A DNA stretch of 64,000 nt from Oegoconia quadripuncta (GCA_949316235.1 OX438755.1:16943151-17007150); one strand, 5' to 3'. Positions 32,565-43,894 are shown, numbered from the stretch's first letter. Numbers and translations: made by a program. Notes: generated by a model not told the origin, from the letters alone.

Positions 32565-33480
32565 TATCAATAGTTGTAGTGCCCTAACAGGGCTTCCATG
32601 TTAAGAATCAAAATGTAAATTGAAAGACCTTGTAACCATGGAAAGAAACAGTAAATGAATTATGAATTATGAATAATGTCACCTGTAAATTAACATCAAT
32701 TTTACACGTCCGCCCGTTCGTTTCAGAATATCGATTTACGAGAACTATGCAGTAATTTAAGAAAATTTACGGCCTGCACATTTTATTCGAACATAAAATA
32801 GAGAAAAATGTATTTTATTGCAATGTTATTCAGGTTTGGTTTATAACCTCGACTAAAAGTGGGATCATATTTGTAATGCTTTATCCGTCTATTGTAGCGC
32901 CAAAACAGCTGAATCAATTTGAAAATGTTTTTTATTTTCGAATGGTGTTGTTTGATCAAAAATCGGATCAGCCGTTACGATGATTACAGTTGCTTTATAA
33001 CTCTCTTGAGTTATATGAACGCCTGATTAGAACATAGCAAGACCGACGAGGGATTATCAAAACTTTAGAAAGAAAAATAACAATATAAGTTTAAAAAACA
33101 AAACATCTGACAGCATTATACAGGGCGTCCCACGCCTATGCCACATCTCCATGTGGCATACTTTCCCTCCGGAAAGTATCTTGAATATTGTAGACTGAAC
33201 ATTTCACTGAAAGAAGACATTATTTTAATTTAAAAAATAATTTAATCTGCATTCATACATTTTTTAAATAATTACGTGATTGAACCGGGAATCGAACCCG
33301 CTACACGAGAAAAAAACAACACCCTACAGCTTTATCATACCGATCGAAAGGCTTCATTATAAAGATTATTTTTTGCTAAATAACACAGTGTCAGAAATAA
33401 AAGGAAGACCATGAAGTGTGTCTGTAATACTAAATGAAAGATGCACAAAATGTCGTAGATAGCGATAGAATTCATAATTT
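32565..33480. other. Stretch with scattered repeat scraps
   Basis: No gene. 32880-33000 carries 'attgtagcgccaaaacagct' and 'aatcggatcagccgttacga', shared with 44500-44610. 33276-33310 (-) contains a B-box-like gcgggttcgattcccggttc, a possible decayed SINE head rather than a tRNA gene. Confidence 0.35.
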
Positions 33481-33489
33481 AGACAGTCA

Positions 33490-33996
33490 GATGACTGTCA
33501 TAATACCCGGTTTGCCGCAAAAAGTAAACCTGGTGGAGCTGGTATCGCCGGACATGGCGCGGCGACGCGTTAACAGTAATATAAGGTCTGCACATCGAAA
33601 ATGAGAAGGACTTTGCTACCAGTCTTCAAAGGAGTCGGAAGCTCCACTGAACACATTTACGACTGTGAGTGATTCTGATTACCTACTATCACCGACGTTT
33701 GGAAGAATCCGGTGAGTCGTTATTAATAAGAAGTTGATCATGGGATTTGAGCAAGGAGGAATTATAAACTTGTATATATAAGGGCCAAGTTGTATGGCAT
33801 GAGGGGCGTGCATATGTTTACTATTAAACAGTAAGAATCTCAGGTTTCATGATCATAATCGAGTGTGAATACGTTGTTTATTCGCCTATAGTAGCTTGCA
33901 ATAATAGCGCCATCGCCCGAGCTACCCTATACCACGCGACTGGTACCGTCCCGGTCGCTCGCAACGCCCACATCTATCTCCGACATATATTATAAA
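33490..33996 (+). mobile_element. LTR-like repeat, copy 1 (possible solo LTR)
   Basis: A ~505 bp block bounded by tgtcataatacccgg and atctatctccgaca (a TG...CA layout) contains a TATATAA box at 33774-33780. A second copy lies inverted at 54352-54885. There is no internal retrotransposon coding on either side, so both would be solo LTRs. It could also be a non-LTR repeat, because the TG/CA limits are inferred and no 4-6 bp duplication is clear. Confidence 0.45.
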
Positions 33997-34352
33997 TACA
34001 ATATGTAAGGATGATGTGTAAAAACATTACCCTCTTTCCTGGGGCAGTCGGATAAAAACATAAAATCTTAAAAAACATATTAAAAATATGAACAAAAGCC
34101 GTTATTAATCTCGCGCCTCTGTTAGATTACATAGTAATTGAATAGGTTTGCAAGCCCTCCGGGTCGAATACAACCTAACGCTGAAAGTTAACATAATAAT
34201 AAATATTTATCTTCCTATCATATTTTAAAGTAAACAATTGAGTATTTCTAGTATTTTGACTGTCGAATTGAAACCCTATGATAATAAAGAAAAATGTAAA
34301 TTGAAATAAACCCACTTCCTTTTACTATTACCATCATAGTTTTAAATACGTA

Positions 34353-34535
34353 TCAATAAAAATGGCAGACGACATAAATTTCATAGCTCGTCGCCTTTAT
34401 TGCAGCCTTTCTAAGCACATATATAAATTCGGAGACCGTATTGCAAGGCGATTTAAGCAAGACATGGAATCGACGCAGGGCTTCTCGGCTCCGAAGTACT
34501 ATTGTGTCATTTAATTGAATACCCTTGTCTTCCAT
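34353..34535 (-). other. Short open frame of unknown nature
   Basis: Sixty codons start MEDKGIQLNDTIVLRSREA on the minus strand. No motif was recognised. Flanks show no splice or promoter signals I could trust. Listed only because codon composition looks slightly less random than its neighbours. Confidence 0.15.
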
Positions 34536-34799
34536 TGTCAGCTCTATCGCATCTCAGTTGACAGCTTGTGCGACAGGAAATGTGGAGGCAAGGATAAAAT
34601 CAAGTAGACATCAAAATAGTGTGCTAAGATGACGATGTTGATCGGTGGATTGCAAGCTTTTCACCCTGAATCGCCAAGTAGTAATGAGACAGCTATCTTA
34701 TCTCAAAATTTTAGAACACTACAAAGCTATCTCTCTATTCACATGTCACAGCTATAACTATGACGCCGAAGAGTATAGACCAGCATGCGAATCATGGCC

Positions 34800-35325
34800 G
34801 GGTTTTGTAGTTATTACTCAATTATTAGTAATTTGTGGACAATGCTGTTGGTTTTTGCAATCATCTATACTAGATTGTGTTACTATCTTGCTTAAGAGGG
34901 CATAATCCGTCCACTAGCGCCCTCATTGGATAAATTAATATTTCTTTTTAAATACAGCCTAAATCAAAAATATTTCTCTGAACTGCACTTGAAAAGTCTT
35001 AAAGTTAATTATAAATTGCACCTGAACGCCTTTAATTAGGGTTATATTCGAAAAAGCGGTTACTTTTCTTTATAATTGTGAATCCTAAAATATAACCCCC
35101 ATAAAAGCTATTGAAATATTATTTATCATTAGCTTTTAGGCCTCTCGAGTGCAGGTAAGAGCGATTTTTTAAAATTTATTCTTTATTTAAAAAGATTTAT
35201 CCAATGAGGCCACCACTGGACGGGTTAAGCACTCTTAAGCAAGATAGTAACGCAATCTAGTATAGATGAATGCAAATCAGCATTATCCACAAATTACTAG
35301 CAACTGAGTAGTAAGTACAAAAGTA
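34800..35325. mobile_element. Fold-back MITE, family B, complete copy
   Basis: Inverted arms of over 100 bp: left 'attagtaatttgtggacaat' ... 'actatcttgcttaagaggg' ... 'ccctcattggataaatt', right 'aagatttatccaatgaggcc' ... 'ctcttaagcaagatagtaac' ... 'cattatccacaaattactag'. No coding capacity; the frame at 34645-34905 simply overlaps the left arm. Fragments occur at 19430, 39785, 41225 and 53160. Confidence 0.7.
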
Positions 35326-35401
35326 ATAGAATAATTAAACAAATACAAAATTAAACAATATACTGGACGGAGTGAACGCTCTTAAGTAATACATATTGTA
35401 A

Positions 35402-35675
35402 AACGACCTGTTTGGTGTAGTGGTTAGAAACTCTGCTACTATGCCAAATGGTCGCGGGTTCGAATCCCGCTATGGGCATATATTTGTATGATGAATACAG
35501 ACATGTGTTCCCGAGTTATGGATGTTTTTCATTTATATATGTATTTATTTACAAAAAAAAAATGTATTTGTGTAGTTTATCAACCATCTGGTTTCCATAA
35601 CACAAGCCTAGATGCTTACTGTGGACCTAGATGGCGCTGTGTGTTTGTGCAAAGACATTTATTATTATTATTTAT
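35402..35675 (+). mobile_element. SINE2, full-length copy
   Basis: Head 'cctgtttggtgtagtggtta' with gcgggttcgaatcccgct, body, A-run at ~35555, 3' end 'cctagatggcgctgtgtgtt' and an (ATT)n tail. Confidence 0.8.
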
Positions 35676-35679
35676 TAAA

Positions 35680-36008
35680 ACTGTTTATTGTCCATAGTAA
35701 ATTAAATTAAAATATAACATGTACAAGTTGGTACAGAGCACCGAGTTTATAGTTCGTTCTCCTCGGAAATAACTACTAGTTTTAATTATCACAGCATTAA
35801 AAACTTTCCTTGTTACAGGAAAATGGTGAATAATAAAAACTTGCAAGCACTAAATTGTTAAGCTACTTTCTTTTATTATGTGGCAAAGAAAACGATGAGG
35901 GCTAACCCATCTCTTCCTACAGCAATTAATAAGTCTCCAGACGACCTACCTACGAGTATTAGCAGTATTTTACCGTACTTAGTAAACAACCATATTTTTC
36001 CTACAGTA
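35680..36008. other. Unassigned stretch
   Basis: Contains 'aaaactgtttattgtccata', also found at 41342 (aaaactgtttattgtcccta), so it is part of a dispersed repeat end. Nothing else seen. Confidence 0.3.
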
Positions 36009-36032
36009 CACCGCCTCCTTGACTCAATGTAT

Positions 36033-36470
36033 AACCGCCTCTGTGGCTCAATGTAAACAATTTTGGGTTTACGATTCGGAGGTCGCGGATTCGATCCCCA
36101 GCGGGGTACATGTTTAAGTACTCGGTTTGGTTGGTTGTAGGGTATTTTAAATGTCCGCCTGGCTAGCTACCACCATCTTATCTAAATCTGCCGCCAAGCA
36201 AGGATGAGTGGAAGTCTACTACTGTACGCTTCTCAAGAAACTTCTTACCACGTACAACCACCCTGTGGAACGGACTTCCGGCAGCGGTATTCCCGAACGA
36301 GTACGACATTAGAACCTTCAAGAAACGAGCCTACACCTTCCTCAAAGGCCGGCAACGCATCTGTGACCCTTTTCGTGTTGCGGGTGTCCATGGGCGGCGG
36401 TGATTGCTTTCCATCAGGTGACCCGCATGCTATATAAAAAAAATCTCTCTCATATAAAAAAAAGCAGCAA
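36033..36470 (+). mobile_element. SINE1 5' part carrying a LINE insertion
   Basis: The head and first body half (36033-36200) are intact, then broken at gccgccaagca by the LINE fragment 36201-36461. A few SINE bases (gcagcaa) resume after it. A partial duplicate of the head start, 'accgcctccttgactcaatg', precedes it at 36009-36030. The 3' half of the SINE is lost. Confidence 0.75.
36201..36461 (+). mobile_element. Jockey/CR1-like LINE 3' fragment inserted in SINE1
   Basis: The end of the RT ORF on the + strand contains [22 protein letters not shown] coding broken by frame changes, then the UTR 'gattgctttccatcaggtga' and an A-rich tail at 36432-36463. It is flanked by a 5 bp duplication aagca (36196-36200 and 36462-36466), as expected for target-primed reverse transcription of a 5'-truncated LINE. 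Confidence 0.7.
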
Positions 36471-36474
36471 CAAA

Positions 36475-37570
36475 CTACTACCGTGTCCCACAAATGATGT
36501 ATTAACTTTGCTTAGTCTGAACATAGGGGTAGCCATTTGTTCTTATATCTCAAATTTAAATTATGCTTGTCACTATTTTTCGGGAACGCAGAAATATTTT
36601 TTCGAACGTACATATTATTATATTTAAATATTAATTTCTTTAAACCTGTTCCGGAGAGTCATATCGACGCAGATTATAAATTGCTCGTATTGCTCTCTTC
36701 TGCTAAATAAAAATATGTTTTATGTCACAAACAAACATCCAAACTTTCGCATTTATAACATTAGTTAGATGTTAAATAGTTCAGTAACCTGCTCAGTAGC
36801 AGGTGGCAGTGCGCATGTGGCGCGAATTGTTCATGTAAGTAAATAGTGCACGGTCTACAAGCCAGTTTTTCAGCACTGCCGATCTCTTAGATATATTGAA
36901 CTTTATTTTGTTAAGATAGATAGATAGATAAAGCTTATTTGCATGTTACAGAAACACATACAAAAATATTCAACGCAACAATCATTCTGCTTAGTGTTAT
37001 TCTTACAAAATGTAGCCTTATTTCACAGTAATAAAAGTAACAACAAAAATTAAGTACAACTGTTACAACTTATAATAGAGTTGTATGTGTATCTGTACCA
37101 CAAATGGGCCGTCGCTCAATGTGGATAGCTACCTATAGCGGTAAGACACTGATTTTCAGCCAGTGCCCTGCGAGAGAAAGGAAGGTACTAGTGGAAAAAT
37201 TTTAACGCTTTATTTGTACAAAAGCAAGAAAATAGTAGATGGTTGCACTGAGCAGAATGTGATTTATTGTATCGAGTGTTGTTTGGAGCCGGAACATACT
37301 GAGCGCTTTTATAAATCACTTCTTGTAAATAACGTATTGCTAGGTCCATAATCTACTTGTCTTCCATCGACAACAACGAAGTCTTTATAAAATTGAATTT
37401 TCACTCGTACTAACATTTTACTGAAATAGTTTTGTGTTGCCACTTTTTTCCAATGCTTTTTTTTGCTCTTTTTATGCCTATAATGGTGCGGTGAGCAAGT
37501 TAGATTGTTATCAAACGTTTTGGACTGGCTTCGTTGTCAGACACATGATATCTGAAAAGAAAACCGGCCA
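36475..37570. other. Unassigned stretch with a Helitron tip and a GATA microsatellite
   Basis: 36730-36772 (-) is a Helitron 5' tip (caaacatccaaactttcgca). 36915-36930 is a short (GATA)n. A 62-codon frame at 37163-37351 (+) contains CTEQNVIYCIECCLEPEH, a cysteine pattern I cannot assign. No gene call. Confidence 0.3.
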
Positions 37571-37577
37571 CTTGTCA

Positions 37578-37984
37578 TAAATCACATCTGGTTTTAAGTG
37601 AAGATGAGGCCGAAGCCAACTGACCCGAAAACCCCATCTTATTTGGAGGACGGGCTAGCTTATCTCTGACAATAATGCTATTGACTTGCTCGTTCTCTGG
37701 GGAGTCAGCTTCGTGAATGAGCAGTAAATTTAAATGTAATATTAATAATGACGTTTTCAAGTGATAATTTTATCCTATGAAATAACATATTTTGATTTGA
37801 TTTGATTTGACATTGCTGTTTGGCGGCGGACTTAGATAAGATGGTGGTAGTTACCCAGGCGGGCATTTAAAATGCCCTATATCACGAACCAAACCAAATA
37901 CTGAATATGTAACCCGCTGGGGATTGAACCCGCGACCACCGATTCGAAAATCCTATATTGCTTACATTGAGCCACGGAGGCGGT
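37578..37984 (-). mobile_element. SINE1 copy split by a TTTGA-tailed insert
   Basis: Minus-strand SINE1: tail half 37578-37685, head half 37807-37984 (cgcgaccaccgattcgaaaa ... gagccacggaggcgg). The gap is filled by the element at 37686-37806. Confidence 0.8.
37686..37806 (+). mobile_element. TTTGA-tailed LINE end inserted in SINE1
   Basis: A 121 bp insert ending in (TTTGA)n, flanked by ttgac on both sides (37681-37685 and 37807-37811). The same sequence in reverse is at 46020-46175, and a diverged relative is at 43895-44070. The pentamer tail and 5 bp duplication fit a LINE 3' end. Confidence 0.65.
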
Positions 37985-38179
37985 TAAATGTACATGCTGA
38001 CGTTCCACTGTTTAACAGCCTACTCTCCTTGTCACAATCTCAGCGGTCTAACAATATTTTATATACAAGTATATATTTTATATAAGTTGCTAACTTGAAA
38101 CACAAGGTAAATAAATTGTAAAAGTGTTAACTTTTCCGCCATATCTTAGGTGATTATTCACTATTATATTTCACACTTG

Positions 38180-38393
38180 TAGGACCGACGGCCGTTGGGG
38201 CGAAAAGGTTCTCGAGTGGCGATCACGCACTGGAAGTCGCAGTGTGGGCAGGCCGCCCACGAGATGGACCGACGATTTGTTAAAGGTCGAGGGAAGCCGC
38301 TGGATGCGGGCAGCGCAGGACCGAGAGTTGTGAAGATCTTTGGGTGACTATGTCCAGGAGTGGATGTTTTCCGCCTGATATGATGATGATATT
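38180..38393 (+). pseudogene. RTE-type LINE, C-terminal fragment and tail
   Basis: Plus-strand translation shows GRPPTRWTDDLLKVEGSRWM then RAAQDRELRRSLGDYVQEW, the diagnostic C terminus of RTE/BovB reverse transcriptases, ending with gatatgatgatgat. One stop (gtt gtg aag region) and small shifts make it non-functional. It is the best-preserved RTE end in the window. Confidence 0.75.
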
Positions 38394-38683
38394 TCACACT
38401 ATGACTGACAGCATTAAAAAGACTTGACCGCCATATTGAAAAGTAATGAATGAATAAATTACGGCGTAGTTGAAAAAAAATTCAGAGATCTCGTGTCTGT
38501 CACACGATCTTCGGGTACATGGAAAATGAATCTGTCAAATAAAGTGAATTACATTTTTTGACATATTAATTTTTATCAAAAAAAATACAAAGTATGTAAG
38601 TAGTAATGTAAAATTATTAATCTAACTTTGAAACTATTTTTAACATTTTTAAAGAACTCTATCTATTAGTTTAAATATATTTT

Positions 38684-38906
38684 TTTATGAAGGACTGGAT
38701 TCGCGTTTGACCACACGTTTGAAGATCCCAAGGTTGTAGGATTCAGGAAAGACTGACGCCGGAAGGGAGTTCCATGCCATGGCTGTTCGGATGATGAATG
38801 AAGAATCGAACTTCTTAGTGCGAATGTTCGGTATATCAACTATATACGGGTGGAATCCCTGCCCACGCCTAGTGGTCCGAAGATGGAAGGGCGACGGTAC
38901 ATACAT
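38684..38906 (-). pseudogene. Jockey/CR1-like LINE RT C-terminal fragment
   Basis: The minus-strand frame ends FIIRTAMAWNSLPASVFPE, then SYNLGIFKR, the 'WN.LP..VFP..Y....FK' signature seen in the 10919 family but with different wording upstream (HLRTTRRGQGFHPYIVDIP). It belongs to a separate LINE lineage and is truncated on both sides. Confidence 0.65.
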
Positions 38907-38909
38907 ATA

Positions 38910-39780
38910 TTTATTTATTCACAAAGAATCACTTCTTTCAAAAACATAATCATTTTCCAAAACATTTATTCATTACCGCGCTCACTCGCTTTCCGCGCAT
39001 TAACTCCGCGTCACAAAGTTACAATTTCTGAATAAGCCATCAGTGAATACGCACCTCCAATATTTTTTAAAATATAGCCCAAAGTCTAGATGATTTTTTT
39101 ATTATTTCGATATCTCATGCCGTTCGTTCGTTTTCGAGATATGATTTTTTTTTCTTCGAAAAACGACCGCATTCTTTTTCACATTATCTCGATTTTCAAA
39201 AGAGTTTTTACTTTTTTTTATATACTTTTACTTTTTAGGCTTCGTCGTGACTTGTCTTTTGACATCGCATTCAACCACGTAGTCCCAAAACCCTCGACAC
39301 CTGGGCGATGTTGCGCTTTCGCCGAAAATCGAGCCTATACCGCAGCAGCGAAAAAAAAAACATTTTCTATGTTAAAATGTTTAAAACATCGATTGCGTAG
39401 ACAAAGTTGCCTAAAGTACCTTAATAGAACGGCAATAAAAAATAAAAGACGGCATAAAAACAAATAGCAAAGCATGTGAGCTCACCAACTTTTCACATCG
39501 GATCTAAGAGCGTGATTACCGGTACAATTCCCCACCGGAGAGAACTTTTTACGTTATTGATATCGCCCTTATATATGGCTTAGCGTTCGGAGAGTTACCG
39601 CAGTAGGTACTTACGGAATCTTTCGATAGCACTTTTCATAAAACAAATATGGTTCCGTACTTGCTCATCACAATATGCGGAGTTAGAAGGCGGCTTGTTG
39701 TTTGATAAATAATTTTTAATGGAATCTACATTTTAAATTGTAAAGCACATTTAGCTGAGATAGAGTCCCTTTTGAGAGAA
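38910..39780. other. Unassigned stretch
   Basis: Holds a 125-codon frame at 39090-39467 (+) rich in Phe, Lys and Arg and without a known domain; it is low complexity and probably spurious. No repeat ends were identified. Confidence 0.3.
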
Positions 39781-39784
39781 TTTA

Positions 39785-39860
39785 TGCAGTCCAGTGGCGC
39801 CCTCATTGGATAAATTAAGATTTCTTTTTAAATATAGAATAAAGAAAAAATCACTCGGAC
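39785..39860 (+). repeat. Fold-back MITE family B fragment
   Basis: 'gtccagtggcgccctcattg' and 'aattaagatttctttttaaa' match 34910-34960 and 53170-53210. Confidence 0.5.
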
Positions 39861-40665
39861 ATAGACCAAGAATCCTAAAACCCAATTAAAAAAAAAATCA
39901 AATTTATACATACATTTATACAAAATAATACAAAATACAAATTTTAAAACAAGCTTAGACCTGCAAGTTTATCTTTATTTCTTGTATTGATATTATGTTT
40001 ATCACAATTTTTCCTAAATGATGCTATATTTTTTTTGACATATATTAGATTTTCAAAAATGTACTGTGAGTAAAGGTTAGAATATTATACTCTTTAAATC
40101 TGTCTCCAAGTGACACTGCAGGTCTCAATTGATAAACTGGTTTTAGTTTAGTTCAGTTGGTGTACATCCGAATCGACACCATTGATTATTTTTTTAGAAG
40201 ATTAGCATCTTCTATACAACACAATGAAGTATTCACAATGGTAACTTAATGTAGGTTTTATAATACCTATACCTAAAGCAAGCTACGAATTGTTAGAAAA
40301 CATTTGTATTTGATTACTGATGGGTACTCTATCCTTCTACAAGAAATCAGTAACTTTAAAATTATAGGAGGTTACACCACAATAATTGCGTATTTTTTCT
40401 GGACTATATATGTATAGACAGTGCTACCTCTGTCTACTACCTTACTGTGGTGGTACTCGAAGAAGCACATAAATACGTAGGTATATAGGTAAGGTAAGAA
40501 TTCCTTATAAATGGTGAACAATATTTATGTTTATTTAGCGCTGATTTGTACTAGAAATTGTGTGCGATATCTGTTCAATCAATGTCAGTCTGACTGACCC
40601 ACATGCTAATAACGAGTGCATGTAAATGATTGAACTGAATCCAATGAAATTGGAGGGTCACCTGT
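39861..40665. other. Unassigned AT-rich stretch
   Basis: Nothing recognised. Confidence 0.35.
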
Positions 40666-40689
40666 GTCATTATCGGATATGTACCCACG

Positions 40690-40812
40690 CGAGTGCATCG
40701 ATTCTCTATTAACTACTTATACCTATCATTATTTCCATTAAAAACTATAGATTTCCACGTTTTAACGGCAATGGGTTCACTCCCGTATCACGTGTACATT
40801 TTTGGATATTTC
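40690..40812 (+). repeat. Repeat family C, middle fragment
   Basis: 'atagatttccacgttttaac', 'ggcaatgggttcactcccgt', 'atcacgtgtacatttttgga' follow the family order, then break at the LINE fragment starting ~40815. Confidence 0.45.
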
Positions 40813-40814
40813 AT

Positions 40815-41180
40815 AAGATGCGTTGATTCTGCTTTCATGCTTCTTCTGCCATACTCAACATTCGCTTCCATACATCAGCGTGGGTACCAAGACGCCATTG
40901 TGGATCGCTACTATTGCTTTGCTTGATAATGAGTGACCGCCCACAATGGCACTCAAGGCCTCGCTAACACGGTTTCCTGCTTTTACTCTCCTTTCAATAT
41001 CTTCCTCATACTTTCCGTCTGTATTAAACATACTTCCAAAATACACAAATTCCTTCACCTGTTCAACTTACACCCCATCTATCATAACATTACATTCAGT
41101 CATCTTATCTTTCCTTTCCACAACCATAACCTTCGTTTTACTCACATTAATTTTCATTCTTTTCTTTTTAAATTCTAATA
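40815..41180 (-). pseudogene. LINE reverse transcriptase, C-terminal part with stop codons
   Basis: On the minus strand: MKINVSKTKVMVVERK, CNVMIDGV, stop, VEQVKEFVYFGSMFNTDGKY, EEDIERRVKAGNRVSEAL, AIHNGVLVPTLMYGSEC, stop, VWQKKHESRINA. This run is the common post-palm region of insect LINE RTs ('VKEFVYLGS', 'DIERRV.AGN', 'LIPTLMYGSE'). Two in-frame stops (TAA at DGV/VEQ and TGA after GSEC) make it a pseudogene. The catalytic YxDD box is further upstream and absent. Confidence 0.8.
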
Positions 41181-41224
41181 TACTAAGTTAATATACTAAG
41201 ATTGCGTTGTTTATTTTAGTTTAG

Positions 41225-41360
41225 TTATTCCTTTAGTTTTGTACTTAGTACTGAGTTGTTAGTAATTTGTGGATAATGCTGCTGGTTTTGTAATCATCTA
41301 TACTTGTTTGTTACTAATCTTGTAAGTTATACACATTGTAAAACTGTTTATTGTCCCTAA
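41225..41360 (+). repeat. Fold-back MITE family B, arm fragment
   Basis: 'ttagtaatttgtggataatg', 'ctgctggttttgtaatcatc' match the left arm at 34810-34880. Confidence 0.5.
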
Positions 41361-41750
41361 TAAATAAAACGAAAAATTAGAATCGGTCTATTCATTTCGA
41401 AAAATTTATTCCTTCTTAAATTTATTGAATGGTAATTTCCTCCAGTTCGAATCGACACTACCCCCATTGGATGTTGGTTTACTAATAATACTATTAGTGC
41501 ACAACTTTATACACAGTTCAAACATAAAACCGGATAGGTTAATAAACATTTCAGCGGTACGGTCAAGTTAAACAATCGTATCGATGGCCTCCGTTTTGCT
41601 ATCGATCGTACTTGAATAAAATATCTCCCAGAGCGGACTGGTCACTATGCAATAATAAGATAGAAAAGGTGTATCATTGAGAAAACCGAAACCAATCTTG
41701 AGACTAGGGCCAAGCGAGCGTGATGGTGCTTCCAGAATGCTCAACCAGCA
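41361..41750. other. Unassigned stretch
   Basis: No feature recognised before the family D MITE. Confidence 0.3.
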
Positions 41751-41755
41751 CTAGT

Positions 41756-41881
41756 ACCATGACAGCGCGATAAACGCTTATGTCACGTGATATAATATTT
41801 GTCCTCCTCATTCGTTTGGACGAAATATACAACTATCCCACTCTCACGTAGAGTCGCGTACGATAAATGATGTCATGCTAC
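41756..41881 (+). mobile_element. Palindromic MITE, family D, copy 2
   Basis: Ends 'ccatgacagcgcgataaacg' and cgataaatgatgtcatgcta, core gaaatatacaactatcccac. Same layout as 3197 and 49349. Confidence 0.55.
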
Positions 41882-41962
41882 AGGGGCAGGTAACCTCATA
41901 ATTCCCGTTACCGTGACCAGGCCATCCTCGTCACTCCACTCATCCATCTCAACATTCATAAA

Positions 41963-42280
41963 ATAAGGAATGAGTATGAAAGAGGGAGTTTAAAAGTGGC
42001 ACATGTGACAGAAAAATTGAACGGAAACCGTTTGGCTTGGTATGGACACGTTATGAGGAGGGATGAAACGACTGTTACTAAGTGAGTGATGAATATGGAT
42101 GTCGATGATAGGAAAGGAAGAGGAAGACCAGGAAAAAGATGGATAGATTGTGTGAGGGGTGATATGAAAGAAAAGGACATGAATGATGAGGTAACAGTTA
42201 TAGAAGAGATTGGGAGAAAAAGACGTACTGCGCCGACTCCAAATAAATTGGAACCAGGGCAAGAAGATGATCTGAGATGA
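41963..42280 (+). pseudogene. LINE ORF C terminus with premature stop
   Basis: Plus-strand translation: RNEYERGSLKVAHVTEKL, NGNRLAWYGHVMRRDE, stop (TGA at 42080-42082), VMNMDVDDRKGRGRPGKRWI, DCVRGDMKEKDMNDE and a Pro-rich end. The patterns 'RLAWYGHVMRR' and 'GRGRP.KRW.DCV..DM' are the standard C terminus of a LINE lineage widespread in arthropods. Sequence upstream of the window's fragment is lost. Confidence 0.8.
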
Positions 42281-42665
42281 CGTCGTTGGTAAGAGCGAAA
42301 TGGAAACCATTGAAAACGGGTTAATTGATTCGAAACCTATTTGGACCGCTCCTCAAGACAACCGGATTTTCCAGGTTTAGGTAGTGCCAAACCTAAGTAA
42401 ATACAAAACAAAAACAAACAAACAAAATATTCTTTAACAAATAAATAAATTAACAATAAGAAGCATAAAAAGAAATAAGAAAAAGGGGGATAGTACAATA
42501 GATAATACTCCTGATGCACTTGTTTAAGTTTGCAAATAAACTGGTAAAGCTCTAACAGTCCACGACACTATCCACGAAGTATGTAAAACAGTATTTCTCA
42601 GAGCTTACAATGTACAATGTGTACATCTACTAAATCTGTGATGTGATAATGAAAATATGCAAAAT
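42281..42665. other. Unassigned stretch
   Basis: 'acctatttggaccgctcctc' and 'ccaggtttaggtagtgccaa' may be the 3' UTR of the LINE above. Otherwise nothing seen. Confidence 0.3.
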
Positions 42666-42671
42666 GTAAAA

Positions 42672-42915
42672 ATGTTAAACATGTTCATTATACGTGTTTA
42701 CCAAACGTCTTAGAGGAGATCTCACACCAGCGTTTGTCCTACATGGAGTAGTAAGGAATATTTTGTGAAGATTCAACGAGCTTTGGCCCTTACTAGAAAT
42801 CCGATAGGCTAAGCGACCATTTAATTTACAACCATCTAATCTGTTGTTACATACGCTGAAAAGAGTCGTAGAATCTATTAGCGTGCCTCTGGGCATTGAG
42901 TGACAATAGTGAAAA
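42672..42915 (-). pseudogene. LINE ORF2 C-terminal fragment
   Basis: The minus-strand frame includes RLAYRISSKGQSSLNLHKIF, LTTPCRTNAGVRSPLRRLVN, TYNEH. The 'P.RT..G..SPL.R....YN' block is the recurring C terminus of Jockey/CR1-group RTs. It is not the same lineage as the 10919 family. Truncated on both sides. Confidence 0.55.
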
Positions 42916-43164
42916 CTTGGTCAGTAAATGAGCACTAATTACTGCAATAAAACGTTTATCAGGTCATCTGTCCATTCGTGGGAGGACATCCACTCTGGAA
43001 CTTTATGCTATCAGTCCTACGCGCTATGTGCCATACCCACTTCCCCTTCGATTAACTGATCCGCTGGGTTTTGTCAGTAACTATCATTCACCTACGGATA
43101 TCTTTTTTCATAATTCGATCTCGTAGTGAAACTCCAAACATGACGCTCTCCATAGCTTATTATG

Positions 43165-43502
43165 TTTTTTTTTGTTTTTTTTTTTATGCACAATGGATTG
43201 GTACTTAACCTCAATCTCACCTGATGTTAAATGAACATGAGGTCGAAGGTGGAAGCGTACTGACCCGGAAACCCCAACACATTTGAGGGACTGGCTATCT
43301 TATCTCTGACAACCGGAACACAACAATGCTATTAACATTGCTGCTTGGCGGTAGATTTAGATAAGATGGTGGTAGCTAGCCAGGCGGACATTAAAAATGC
43401 CCTCCCACCAACCAAACCGAGTATTTAAACATGTACCCCGCTGGGGATCGAACCCGCGACCTCCGAATCGTAAACCCAAAAAAAATTGAGCCACGGAGGC
43501 GA
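43165..43502 (-). mobile_element. SINE1, full-length copy
   Basis: Minus-strand, from T-run and tgcacaatggattgg to 'ctccgaatcgtaaacccaaa' and gagccacggaggc. One of the most complete reverse copies; the head has a short A-run replacing 'acattgtttac'. Confidence 0.85.
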
Positions 43503-43894
43503 TTAAAAAACTATGTGACCCAGAGCTTTCTTATGAGGTTCATAGTCACATTAAGCGAGGCGTAATAGGATTTTTATTGTTGTGAAAGTATGAGTACTCA
43601 CTAACGCATTAAAAGCGCTTATGCGTTCTGTCTTTTTTTTTTAAGTTAATATGATCCAAGCGGTCGAAGTATGGGTCAAAAGCGCGCTGAATATCCAACG
43701 TCATCAAATTTTTAATTATTACATTAATTTTCAAAATAAGATGCGGATAAAAGAGCCTAAAATACAAGAGACAACCATGTTTGTACCTAATTAAATGTAC
43801 CATATCTTCATGCATAAATGTAACATTATTTTGACACGAACACAGAAAATTAGTTTGGGTGTTTTTTCCCCTGATTTTGTACTCATTTGTGTTC

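Noticed and set aside
37163..37351. Zinc-finger-like cysteine motif
   Set aside because: Cysteine spacing (C-x7-C-x2-CC) does not fit a family I know, and the frame is 62 codons without context.
39090..39467. 125-codon Phe/Lys-rich frame
   Set aside because: Low complexity from T- and A-rich sequence; no family resemblance.
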